Made by a program: the position numbers and the translations under genes
The notes under the pieces: model-generated
Told to the model about the DNA's origin: nothing
Databases searched by the model: none
Seen by the model: the letters and a program-made list of their open reading frames with translations, nothing else
In this document: one piece after another, positions 7,740-15,563 of the stretch
How the letters are laid out: each line of letters opens with the position of its first letter
Position numbering within the stretch: position 1 is the first letter of the stretch
Virus record (IMG/VR): IMGVR_UViG_3300010883_008291
Location: 1-33,927 of that record
Source: a virus
Direction: 5' to 3' (one strand)
DNA length: 33,927 nucleotides

Positions 7740-7957
7740 GTATAATAGACATATTAAAGGACAAACTAAATGTTCAGGAAGAGCAGATTAAAGATAACTC
7801 TTTAATTGTAGAAGATTTAGGAGCTGATTCCTTAAGCGTAGTTGAAATAATAATGGATGTTGAAGAGGAGTTTGATATACAAATTCCTGATGAAGATGCA
7901 GAGTTAATTTTAACAGTAAAAGACCTAGCAGATTATATAGCTGAGAATGGGTCATGA
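7736..7957 (+). CDS. acpP: Acyl carrier protein
   Basis: 73 residues, the usual size of ACP. It is acidic and four-helical, and carries LGADSLSVVEIIM at residues 28-40, with Ser32 of the DSL motif as the site for the 4'-phosphopantetheine arm. ACP carries growing acyl chains in fatty-acid synthesis and donates them to acyltransferases. The gene overlaps both neighbours by 4 bases (ATGA junctions), embedding it between a small basic protein and the spanin pair. The lipase and desaturase lie 0.9 and 2.1 kb downstream. Charging would depend on a host phosphopantetheinyl transferase. The family call is secure; its role in the phage is not known. Confidence 0.93.
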   Translation: MSIIDILKDKLNVQEEQIKDNSLIVEDLGADSLSVVEIIMDVEEEFDIQIPDEDAELILTVKDLADYIAENGS

Positions 7958-8349
7958 ATCAATTCTTTATAGCAATTATATTAATTTTAGGCTTAGGTTG
8001 CTGGTGGTTATACAGCGAAAACCAAACGCTACAATTTAATAACATGCAATTAGAAGTTGCTGTTAAACAACAAGAAGAAGCAATCGCAGTAATAAAAGAG
8101 AGCTATGAAAAACAAGGTGCAGCCTTAAATCAGTTAGCTTCTAAAAATGCAATTATAGAAGAAGAAATGAATGGGTACTTGGATATATTTAGAAGACATA
8201 ATCTAAATAACTTAGCAATAGCTAAACCTGGCCTGATTGAAACAAGAGCGAATGATGCTACATCATCCGTCTTTAGGAGTATAGAAAATGATAGTAAAGA
8301 ACTTGACACGCTGGATGATCCTAGCGCCGATATTAATCCTAACAACTAG
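7954..8349 (+). CDS. Inner-membrane spanin-like protein (Rz type)
   Basis: 131 residues. Residues 3-21 form one N-terminal transmembrane helix with no clear cleavage site, followed by a coiled-coil region (about 22-75, rich in Gln, Glu, Ala) and a charged tail. This is the classic i-spanin plan: anchored in the inner membrane, it spans the periplasm and joins the o-spanin to fuse the membranes at lysis. The 3' end overlaps the lipoprotein gene by 62 bases in another frame, as in Rz/Rz1 pairs. Identification rests on layout and context. Confidence 0.75.
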   Translation: MNQFFIAIILILGLGCWWLYSENQTLQFNNMQLEVAVKQQEEAIAVIKESYEKQGAALNQLASKNAIIEEEMNGYLDIFRRHNLNNLAIAKPGLIETRANDATSSVFRSIENDSKELDTLDDPSADINPNN

Positions 8350-8821
8350 TTGTAGTTTATTTAAGGGAGGTACCGCTCCTATAACAATAACCTCGGCACC
8401 GATAGAGATTGAAATTATTCAACCTACTATGCCCAGAGCTATTAATTTAAAAGATCCAGAATGGCATGTAGTGTCTACAGCCAAGATTGCTAATCCATGC
8501 GTAAAGAATGAAGAAGGTAAAAGACCTAGACAAAAGATAGACGATGTATGGGTATGTGATTTAGGAAAAGAGAACGATTGGCCTGATGGCTATACTTATT
8601 TAGATCAGTTTCTAGATGACGTAAAGAAAAAGAACAATGGTGATATAGTATTCTTTGCTATATCAGTTGAAGATTATGAGCTTATGGCTTATAACATGCA
8701 AGAGCTTCGCAGATATATAAGAGAAGTTCAAGAAGTTGTGGTGTACTATCGCAACGTAACAATAAAAACTCCTGAGGGAGATGTAGACGCGAAGGGCGCG
8801 GCTGTAAAGATAAAACAATAA
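8288..8821 (+). CDS. Outer-membrane spanin-like lipoprotein (Rz1 type)
   Basis: 177 residues. The N-terminus is a lipoprotein signal: basic start, hydrophobic ILAPILILTTSC, with Cys22 as the likely lipidated residue (the lipobox is slightly off consensus, Thr at -3). The mature part continues with a Pro/Ile/Thr-rich linker, then a globular domain with VFFAISVEDYELMAYNMQELRRYI, a pattern I recall from o-spanin-like proteins of marine T4-like phages. It starts inside the i-spanin gene. It is longer than typical Rz1 (60-90 residues). The pair would carry out the last lysis step in a Gram-negative host. Confidence 0.75.
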   Translation: MIVKNLTRWMILAPILILTTSCSLFKGGTAPITITSAPIEIEIIQPTMPRAINLKDPEWHVVSTAKIANPCVKNEEGKRPRQKIDDVWVCDLGKENDWPDGYTYLDQFLDDVKKKNNGDIVFFAISVEDYELMAYNMQELRRYIREVQEVVVYYRNVTIKTPEGDVDAKGAAVKIKQ

Positions 8822-8833
8822 ACGGAAGAAGTT

Positions 8834-9661
8834 ATGATAGACATGCTCAGGAAGAGAGCATCTATCTTATGGGAGAGTACAATGGCACGTCAGACGAAAG
8901 GACGCATAAAAGATTCTAAAACAAAATGGGAAAGAGCCCTCATAGCAGCACAACTAAGTGCATATGCATATAAGAGCGCCGGACCTGCGGTATCAGCGGC
9001 CAAGAAACTCGGCTTTACATGGGCGAAATTACTCTCTAAAGGTGATGCAGAAGTACTTATAGCAAAAGACAGGACAGATATGTTCTTTGCATTTAGAGGG
9101 ACCGAGCCATCGAAACTCAACGACGTTCTAGCTGACCTTAAAGTAATGCAACAGACAGCACTGGCTGGTGGTAAAGTGCACTCCGGATTCAAAGAAGAGG
9201 TTGATGATCTTTGGATGGATATATTAGCTGAACTAGAAAGCAACGATCAATTAAAAGTAAGAAAAGATGTATACTTCTGCGGCCACTCACTTGGAGCCGC
9301 GATGGCGACAATTGCTACAACTCGATATTCTAAGACTGAAGAACTATTTACATTCGGATCACCAAGAGTAGGAGGGCCTAAGTTTATTAAGAACGTAACA
9401 GTTCCTCATATGAGATTTCAAAACAACAATGATATAATAACAAGAATTCCTCCAGCATGGCTAGGCTATAGACATCACGGAGCTATGATATACTTTAATT
9501 CAGATGGAGTGGTTGCTCCCAAGGCAACGTGGAAAGACCTCTTCCGAGGTATTATAAATAGTTGGAAGAGATTTAAGTTCTTTGATGGAATTGTAGACCA
9601 CGGCATCCCTAATTATGTATTTGCTATCAAAAAGATCATAAAATCAGAAAATAAAAAATAA
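8834..9661 (+). CDS. Class 3 lipase (alpha/beta hydrolase)
   Basis: 275 residues. GHSLG at 150-154 is the nucleophile elbow (Ser152). FRGT at 87-90 supplies the strand next to the oxyanion hole. D200 in NNNDIITRIPP and H256 in VDHGIP complete the triad at the spacing usual for lipase class 3, the fungal-lipase-like family that cleaves acyl esters of glycerides or phospholipids. There is no signal peptide, so it would act in the cytoplasm or after membrane damage. GGAAG precedes ATG 8834; a second ATG at 8882 is possible. It sits directly after the spanins. Family call is secure; substrate is unknown. Confidence 0.9.
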   Translation: MIDMLRKRASILWESTMARQTKGRIKDSKTKWERALIAAQLSAYAYKSAGPAVSAAKKLGFTWAKLLSKGDAEVLIAKDRTDMFFAFRGTEPSKLNDVLADLKVMQQTALAGGKVHSGFKEEVDDLWMDILAELESNDQLKVRKDVYFCGHSLGAAMATIATTRYSKTEELFTFGSPRVGGPKFIKNVTVPHMRFQNNNDIITRIPPAWLGYRHHGAMIYFNSDGVVAPKATWKDLFRGIINSWKRFKFFDGIVDHGIPNYVFAIKKIIKSENKK

Positions 9662-9680
9662 TTTAAGAACGGGGAAGTTC

Positions 9681-10097
9681 ATGGCGACGCAAGCTGAAAA
9701 GATTAATCAGTTGGATATAAGGATCTCACAGGTAGCTGGGGAATTACGATTTAACGAGACAATGGTTATTCGAACGGATGCCCTCGTACAAGATATCGCA
9801 GAACTCTCATACGAACATAAAGCCAGAGCAGATGTATTAGATGAACGCATGATATCAATGATGGATGCGCTAAAACATAACCATGAAGATATAGAATCAT
9901 TAAGACGAGATGCAATAAAAGCTGATACACAAGTCATTAATGAAATCAAGGCCTTGGAGATGCGAGCAGCTGTAAGATTTGATAAGCTTGGAAAGAGACT
10001 GCAAAGACTAGAAGCCTATAGATGGTATCTAGCAGGCGGCATATTAGTAATAGCATTCTTTGCATCGATGGCGGATTTTAGTAAATTATTTGGGTAA
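9681..10097 (+). CDS. Coiled-coil tail-anchored protein (DUF7201/XhlA-like layout)
   Basis: 138 residues. Residues 1-110 are almost all helical and charged with heptad-like spacing; residues 113-133 form a single C-terminal transmembrane helix, and only five residues follow. This plan matches small proteins common in marine T4-like phages (DUF7201 as I recall) and resembles XhlA, a membrane protein that helps lysis in Bacillus prophages. Because it lies between the lipase and the desaturase and near the spanins, a holin or holin-helper role is possible, but this is inference from layout. Confidence 0.65.
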   Translation: MATQAEKINQLDIRISQVAGELRFNETMVIRTDALVQDIAELSYEHKARADVLDERMISMMDALKHNHEDIESLRRDAIKADTQVINEIKALEMRAAVRFDKLGKRLQRLEAYRWYLAGGILVIAFFASMADFSKLFG

Positions 10098-10103
10098 GAG
10101 ATT

Positions 10104-10814
10104 ATGAAGCAGACATTAAAAGCTGCAATACTGACATTAGGACAATTAACCCTAATCCCAGCAATAGTCTTATCTATACTCTATCCTCCTTCCACAGGAT
10201 GGATAGTCACAACAGTAATCTTCTCATATATATTCAGCGTCATTGGCTGGATAATAGCACAGCATAGATTATTCTCACACAAACAATTCAAAGTAAATAG
10301 ACCAACAGAGATAGTTTTATCTTTAATTGGTGTTATTGGCACATGGCAATCACCTATTGAATGGGCTGCAATCCATTTAAAGCATCACAAGCATTCAGAT
10401 ACAGAGCTAGATATTCACAGCACTAAGTATCTTGGATGGAAAAATGCTTTCTTTATATTCCATAATCCAGGCGATTTTAAAATGAGCATGGCTATTGGTA
10501 GACTAGCTAAAGATAAGTGGCATCTATTCTTAGTATATTCTAAGTATATACTCATTGCACTCTATGCTGGAATAGTATATAATATGTATAATATAGAAGG
10601 AATAATTTATCTATGGCTTGTGCCAACAGCATACAGCTTCTTATCACAAATATTGATTGTTCTCAATCATCATCAAGGTGAACCTATTAACTCTTCTTGG
10701 GTAAATTGGGTTACACTAGGCGAAGGAAATCATAAAAATCATCACGATAACGCCTCCTCTTACCAGACTGATTATCTTATCAAGCCTATCATAGATACCC
10801 TAAAAATCAGTTGA
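10104..10814 (+). CDS. Membrane fatty-acid desaturase
   Basis: 236 residues with four or more hydrophobic segments. All three histidine boxes of the membrane desaturase family are present: HRLFSH at 54-59, HLKHHKH at 91-97 and HKNHH at 210-214, the last inside GEGNHKNHH as in delta-9 type enzymes. These bind the di-iron centre that uses O2 to insert a cis double bond in an acyl chain. It is shorter than most relatives (about 300), mainly at the N-terminus. It is the last gene of the late block; an early promoter -35 box overlaps its stop codon. Acyl-lipid, acyl-ACP and acyl-CoA substrates are all possible; the ACP gene nearby is suggestive. Confidence 0.92.
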   Translation: MKQTLKAAILTLGQLTLIPAIVLSILYPPSTGWIVTTVIFSYIFSVIGWIIAQHRLFSHKQFKVNRPTEIVLSLIGVIGTWQSPIEWAAIHLKHHKHSDTELDIHSTKYLGWKNAFFIFHNPGDFKMSMAIGRLAKDKWHLFLVYSKYILIALYAGIVYNMYNIEGIIYLWLVPTAYSFLSQILIVLNHHQGEPINSSWVNWVTLGEGNHKNHHDNASSYQTDYLIKPIIDTLKIS

Positions 10815-10839
10815 CTTAAAGCCGAAAAGCTACTATAAT
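10811..10839 (+). promoter_or_regulatory. Early sigma70-type promoter P1
   Basis: TTGACT at 10811-10816 and TATAAT at 10834-10839 with a 17-base spacer. A start about 7 bases past the -10 box falls on the primase ATG at 10846, so the transcript may be leaderless. It shares AAAGCTACTATAAT with the promoter at 23536. Confidence 0.85.
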
Positions 10840-10845
10840 AATAGT

Positions 10846-11877
10846 ATGAGCGATCTTTGGTTAGACACGAAATATATTAACCTGATGAGTAATCAATTCA
10901 GGAACTTTAAGCGTAAGAATGACACGCTTTATAACCTATCATGTCCAGATTGTGGAGACTCAACTAAGCACAAATTCAAAGCTAGAGGATACTTTTTTCA
11001 AGTAAAAGGTACATGGTTATATAAATGCCATAACTGTGGCTATTCAGTAGCCCTTCGCTCCTTCCTAAAGAAACATAGCCCAACATTGTATAAGGAGTAC
11101 TCGTTAGAGGCGCTTAGACAGGGGGATACTAAGGGAGACATAGAGGATTTCGTTGAGGCACCAGTGAAAGCTACTAGTACTGTAGAAGGCATACAGCCTC
11201 TAAAGAAGATCAATAAGATCTCACAGTTACCGCATTATCATAGTGCTAAGAAGTTCATCGACGAGCGTCAGATACCAACAACATTCCATCATAAATTATT
11301 CTATACCAACGATTTTGTTGAGTTTACGAATGAGCTAATCCCCGATAAATTACCCGTGCATACCAAGAAAGATCCTCGCGTGATCATACCTCTAATGGAT
11401 GAAAATCAGACTCTTTTTGGGTTTCAAGGTCGGTCAATATTGAAAGATTCGATACGATATATAACTATACTACTTAATGAAAACAGGCCTAAAATCTACG
11501 GATTAGACGCTATAGATTTCTCAAAAACTATCTATTGCTTCGAGGGCCCTTTTGACTCTATGTTTATTCCTAACAGCCTTGCTGTATGCGGGAGTGATAT
11601 TATTCAAGCACTGAGTGAAGTACCAAAAGTAGTGAAAGAAAGGGTAACATTGGTATACGATAATGAGCCTAGGTCAGACATAATTAATAAAAAGATTGCA
11701 TCTGCAATTGATTTAGGTTATAATGTATGTCTATGGCCTGCATCCTATACTAATGCTAAAGATGTTAATGATATGATTTTGGAAGGTACTCTTCCAGCTC
11801 ATATCAAACAAACTATTGATACAAATACGTACAATGGTTTAAGCGCTAAAATGGCGCTGTCAGCATATAGGAGATAA
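10846..11877 (+). CDS. DNA primase, T4 gp61-like
   Basis: 343 residues. A zinc ribbon lies at the N-terminus (C33, C36, C61, C64 in CPDCGDS and CHNCGY). A Toprim-type core follows: CFEGPFDSMF with E233, and LVYDNEP with D272. In T4, gp61 works with the gp41 helicase to make RNA primers for lagging-strand synthesis; the length fits. The start at 10846 is chosen because the conserved N-terminal part begins there, although there is no ribosome-binding site and promoter P1 ends only 6 bases upstream. The stop lies in the first arm of a three-arm hairpin before the nuclease gene. Confidence 0.88.
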   Translation: MSDLWLDTKYINLMSNQFRNFKRKNDTLYNLSCPDCGDSTKHKFKARGYFFQVKGTWLYKCHNCGYSVALRSFLKKHSPTLYKEYSLEALRQGDTKGDIEDFVEAPVKATSTVEGIQPLKKINKISQLPHYHSAKKFIDERQIPTTFHHKLFYTNDFVEFTNELIPDKLPVHTKKDPRVIIPLMDENQTLFGFQGRSILKDSIRYITILLNENRPKIYGLDAIDFSKTIYCFEGPFDSMFIPNSLAVCGSDIIQALSEVPKVVKERVTLVYDNEPRSDIINKKIASAIDLGYNVCLWPASYTNAKDVNDMILEGTLPAHIKQTIDTNTYNGLSAKMALSAYRR

Positions 11878-11900
11878 TTTATCTCCGTATAGGAGATAAA
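11866..11900 (+). promoter_or_regulatory. Three-arm alternative hairpin over nuclease RBS
   Basis: The 12-base sequence TATAGGAGATAA occurs at 11866-11877 and again at 11888-11899. Between them lies the complement TTATCTCC (11879-11886). The complement can pair with the first copy (7 bp, 3-base loop) or the second (8 bp, 5-base loop). The first copy contains the primase stop codon; the second is the AGGAG ribosome-binding site of the GTG start at 11901. A ribosome ending primase translation would cover the middle arm and free the second copy, so this looks like a coupling switch. Confidence 0.6.
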
Positions 11901-12332
11901 GTGCACGAATATAGAGTTAAGGTTGTTAAAGTAGTAGATGGTGATACCATCGATGTAGATTTCGACTTAGGGTTTGGAGTATGGTTAAAGAAGCAGAGAA
12001 TAAGATTATTAGGAATAGATACACCAGAATCAAGAACAAGAGATCTAGATGAAAAGAAATATGGATTAATGGCAAAAGCATATCTAAAAAATAAGATTGA
12101 AACAGCTAGCCATGTTGTTCTTAAAACATCCAATAAAGATTCAAGAGGAAAATTCGGCCGTATACTCGGTGAAGTATTTGTACCAGGTGTCGGTACTGAA
12201 TGGCCTGACGAATTAATAAACGTCAATCAAGATATGATCAATAAACACCATGCTGTAGCTTACTTCGGCCAGAGCAAAGAGGATATAGCTGAAGAGCATA
12301 TTACGAATAGAACAAAAATAAAAATAAACTAA
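11901..12332 (+). CDS. Staphylococcal-nuclease (thermonuclease) homologue
   Basis: 143 residues with the SNase fold: VVDGDTIDVDFDLGF (calcium-binding acidic residues), then IRLLGIDTPES with R35, D40, T41 and E43, and RGKFGRILGEV with R87. These match the catalytic Arg, Glu, Arg and calcium ligands of SNase, which cuts DNA and RNA using calcium. No signal peptide is seen, so it acts inside the cell; host DNA breakdown for nucleotide recycling would fit the neighbouring nrd genes. The start is GTG with AGGAG at 11891-11895, inside the switch described above. Confidence 0.9.
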   Translation: MHEYRVKVVKVVDGDTIDVDFDLGFGVWLKKQRIRLLGIDTPESRTRDLDEKKYGLMAKAYLKNKIETASHVVLKTSNKDSRGKFGRILGEVFVPGVGTEWPDELINVNQDMINKHHAVAYFGQSKEDIAEEHITNRTKIKIN

Positions 12333-12340
12333 GGTACATT

Positions 12341-14617
12341 ATGGAAATTACTGTTGTCAAGCGCGACGGAAAGCGAGAGCCTCTCAATATTGAGAAGTTT
12401 CATCGAGTAGTCGAATACGCATGTGAAGGAATCACTGGAGTCTCGAGCTCCCAAGTAGAATTGAAATCTCATATCCAATTCTATGATAAGATAACATCAG
12501 AAGAAATTCAAGAAACAATTATTAAAGCAGCTGCAGATCTCATTGATGAGCATAATCCTAATTATCAGCAAGTTGCTGGCAGGCTTATATCATATGATCT
12601 AAGAAAGACAGTTTACAAAAAGTTTGAGCCTGTCTCACTATACAAACATGTTAATAGAATCATCAAGAAAGGGTTCTATGAGCCTGAATTATTGAAATGG
12701 TATACAAAGCAAGAATTTGAGATAATGAATCAATGGATTGATCATACTAGAGATGAGAATCTAACTTACGCAGCTATGGAACAGCTGAGAGGTAAGTACT
12801 TAGTTAAGAATAGAGCTACTGGAAGAATTCATGAGACGCCTCAAATGGCTTTCATGTTAATTGCTGCAACTCTATTCCACAAATATAATAATGGAGAGAG
12901 ATTAACTTATGTTAAGGATATGTATGATGCATTATCTAAACTTGAAATCAATTTGCCTACTCCTGTGATGGCTGGAGTTAGAACTTCAGTAAGACAGTTC
13001 TCCTCATGTGTCTTAATTGAGACAGGTGACTCCTTAGACTCTATAAATGCTACATCTAGCGCAATAGTAAAGTATGTTAGCAAAAGAGCTGGGATTGGTA
13101 TTGGTGCCGGTAAGATAAGAGCATTAGGCTCACCTATTAATGGTGGACATGCTACTCATACTGGTACTATACCATTTTTTAAAATGTTTCAATCAGCAGT
13201 TAGATCTTGCTCTCAAGGCGGAGTGAGAGGAGGAGCAGCAACCTTATACTATCCTATATGGCACTTCGAGGTGCAAGATCTTCTAGTGTTAAAGAATAAT
13301 AAAGGGACTGAAGACAATAGAATAAGACATTTAGATTATGGAGTTCAGTTCAATAAGGTATTCTATGAGAGGCTATTAAATGGACAAGACATTACGTTAT
13401 TTTCCCCATCAGATGTACCGGAGTTCAACGATACTTTCTACACCGATGTCGATAAGTTCCGTGAGCTCTACGAAGCTGCAGAGAGAAAGACTTCCATACG
13501 GAAGAAGAAAGTACCTGCGATCGAAATATTCTCATCCTTTATGCAGGAAAGGAAGGATACTGGACGTATATATTTAATGAATGTAGATCATGCTAATGAT
13601 CATAGCTCATTTATTAAAGAAAAAGCTCCTATTAGAATGTCTAACCTATGTTGTGAGATAGATCTACCAACTAAGCCATTAGAAGATATAAATGATCCAG
13701 CTGGAGAGATATCTTTATGCACATTAGCAGCTGTTAACTGGGGCAATATTAAGTCTCCAGCTGACTTTAAAAAACCAGCTGATCTATTAGTAAGAGCTCT
13801 AGATCAATTATTAAGTTATCAAGAATATCCAGTAATAGCAGCTCAAATGGGTACTAATGCAAGACGTCCTTTAGGGATAGGCATTATTAACTTTGCTTAT
13901 TGGATGGCCAAGAACAATATGACATACACAGCTCCTAATTTAGAGTTGATAGATGAGTACGCAGAAGCATGGTCATACTATTTAATTAAAGCATCAGCTG
14001 ATCTAGCTATTGAGTATGGAGCATGTCCTAAGAACCATGAGACAAAATATAGTCTAGGGATAACTCCTAATCAGACTTATAAGACAGACGTTGATGAGTT
14101 AGTTCCTCATAAAGAAAGACAAAATTGGGATGAACTAAGAGCTCAATTAAAAGAGACTGGAATAAGAAATAGTACTCTAATGGCTCTCATGCCATCAGAG
14201 ACATCAAGCCAGATCTCAAATGCAACAAATGGTATTGAACCTCCTAGAGCTTTAGTATCAGTTAAACAATCTAAAGACGGCATACTAAAACAAGTAGTGC
14301 CAGCTATAGCACATATGAAAAATAAGTATGAGCTTCTATGGGATCAAAAATCACCAGAAGGTTATATGCAGATCTGTGCTATATTACAGAAATATATTGA
14401 TCAAGGTATCAGTGTTAATACATCGTATAATCCAGTAAATTATCCTGATGAAAAGATACCTATGAGTGCTATGCTGAGAGATTTAATCCTCTTTTATAAG
14501 TATGGTGGAAAGCAATTATATTATTTTAATACATTTGATGGTTCAGGAGACGAAGAAATGCCTGAACTGCAGCAAAGTGAGATCGATGAAGATGACTGTG
14601 AAGCCTGCATTATTTAG
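12341..14617 (+). CDS. nrdA: Ribonucleotide reductase class Ia, large subunit
   Basis: 758 residues, full length. An ATP-cone-like N-terminus (VVKRDGKREPLNIEKF) is present. C223 (RQFSSCVLIE), N435, C437 and E439 (SNLCCEIDLPTKPL) and C460 (GEISLCTL) are the active-site residues, and the C-terminal CEAC pair recharges the site. The enzyme reduces ribonucleoside diphosphates to deoxy forms with NrdB. It resembles the Escherichia coli/T4 type. AAGG precedes the ATG. The last 32 bases overlap the methyltransferase gene. The glutaredoxin at 22273 is a likely electron donor. Confidence 0.97.
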   Translation: MEITVVKRDGKREPLNIEKFHRVVEYACEGITGVSSSQVELKSHIQFYDKITSEEIQETIIKAAADLIDEHNPNYQQVAGRLISYDLRKTVYKKFEPVSLYKHVNRIIKKGFYEPELLKWYTKQEFEIMNQWIDHTRDENLTYAAMEQLRGKYLVKNRATGRIHETPQMAFMLIAATLFHKYNNGERLTYVKDMYDALSKLEINLPTPVMAGVRTSVRQFSSCVLIETGDSLDSINATSSAIVKYVSKRAGIGIGAGKIRALGSPINGGHATHTGTIPFFKMFQSAVRSCSQGGVRGGAATLYYPIWHFEVQDLLVLKNNKGTEDNRIRHLDYGVQFNKVFYERLLNGQDITLFSPSDVPEFNDTFYTDVDKFRELYEAAERKTSIRKKKVPAIEIFSSFMQERKDTGRIYLMNVDHANDHSSFIKEKAPIRMSNLCCEIDLPTKPLEDINDPAGEISLCTLAAVNWGNIKSPADFKKPADLLVRALDQLLSYQEYPVIAAQMGTNARRPLGIGIINFAYWMAKNNMTYTAPNLELIDEYAEAWSYYLIKASADLAIEYGACPKNHETKYSLGITPNQTYKTDVDELVPHKERQNWDELRAQLKETGIRNSTLMALMPSETSSQISNATNGIEPPRALVSVKQSKDGILKQVVPAIAHMKNKYELLWDQKSPEGYMQICAILQKYIDQGISVNTSYNPVNYPDEKIPMSAMLRDLILFYKYGGKQLYYFNTFDGSGDEEMPELQQSEIDEDDCEACII

Positions 14618-15563
14618 ACCACACCCTACAACTGAATTTACACGAACAGGGCCTGGGAACGAAAGGCCAATCATTAAAGATGGCCCTGCTTGCTGGGAAA
14701 TTAGATGCGCTCTTGATCCAGAAAAGATGTGGGCATATGATGCTTACCTAGAGAAGTATGCTAGAGATAAAGTTGTAATAGACGTAGGGTCTGGTTCTGG
14801 TATCATGGGATATCTAGCTCTTAAACATGGAGCTAGGAAAGTAATAGCGATAGATTATAATGAAAAATATATTCCTATAGTTAAAACTATGCTGGAACAA
14901 TTTGGAGATAGAGTTGAGATAGGTCTGGATAATGCAAGAAGCTTTATAGTGCCACCTTGCGATATTATTATCCATGAGATCTTTGGTCATAATATATTTG
15001 ATGAATATGTAGCTCAAATTGCTAAGAACTTAGCTAGTCAAGATCAATTACATAAAGTAGTTCCTAAGACAATTGAATGGCATGAGATGTATTGGAAACG
15101 AGGAGTATCTCCAGGTGGCCAGAGAGCAGTAAATGCATTAGAGTATGTACCAGATAACTTTCCACTCATGGTACAAGAGTTTTTTAAAGAGTATGATGAG
15201 AAGGTTGAGAGTGTAAATGGGATATCAATACAAAACATACCGTATTATAATCCAGAATGGTTAGAGCATAAAATAGGTAAGGTTATAGGAAAGACTGATC
15301 TAACAGATTCAGATTGCCATAATATGGTCCCACCTGAGTTAAGAAGAGTTGGAGATGAAGACTTTGATCCCTGCCAGTCATACGCTTGGTTTGCTTATCT
15401 AGATGATAATATTGGTTATGGTAACTATCCTCGTCAAGGTAATAATTGGTCACCAATGCCTGCTGATTTAAATAGTAAAAATCGCTTCCTAAGTGAAGCA
15501 CAGTTTAGGGTTAATAAGAACCCGCTAAATAAAAAGAGTAAAGAATGTCCGTTTTTAAAGTAA
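14586..15563 (+). CDS. PRMT-like SAM-dependent methyltransferase
   Basis: 325 residues from ATG 14586 (14592 is an alternative). DKVVIDVGSGSGI at 61-73 is the SAM-binding motif I, and GARKVIAID at 82-90 ends with the ribose-binding acid. HEIFGHNIFDE carries E131 and E140, nine residues apart as in the double-E loop of protein arginine methyltransferases (E144/E153 of PRMT1), and KVVPKTI follows where PRMTs have a similar strand. Later, YAWFAYLD and NNWSPMPADL resemble the WF strand and the THW-loop region of the PRMT beta barrel. It would methylate a protein side chain, but the target is unknown. It lies between nrdA and nrdB, overlapping both. Family call is good, specificity uncertain. Confidence 0.75.
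   Translation: MKMTVKPALFRPHPTTEFTRTGPGNERPIIKDGPACWEIRCALDPEKMWAYDAYLEKYARDKVVIDVGSGSGIMGYLALKHGARKVIAIDYNEKYIPIVKTMLEQFGDRVEIGLDNARSFIVPPCDIIIHEIFGHNIFDEYVAQIAKNLASQDQLHKVVPKTIEWHEMYWKRGVSPGGQRAVNALEYVPDNFPLMVQEFFKEYDEKVESVNGISIQNIPYYNPEWLEHKIGKVIGKTDLTDSDCHNMVPPELRRVGDEDFDPCQSYAWFAYLDDNIGYGNYPRQGNNWSPMPADLNSKNRFLSEAQFRVNKNPLNKKSKECPFLK

Noticed and set aside
14502-14585. Upstream extension of the PRMT-like frame
   Set aside because: This part overlaps the conserved nrdA C-terminus and gives an unlikely N-terminus; ATG 14586 or 14592 fits better.
15525-15531. CTAAATA just before nrdB
   Set aside because: Falls in the coding end of the PRMT-like gene; nrdB is expected to be early and co-translated, so a late promoter here is doubtful.
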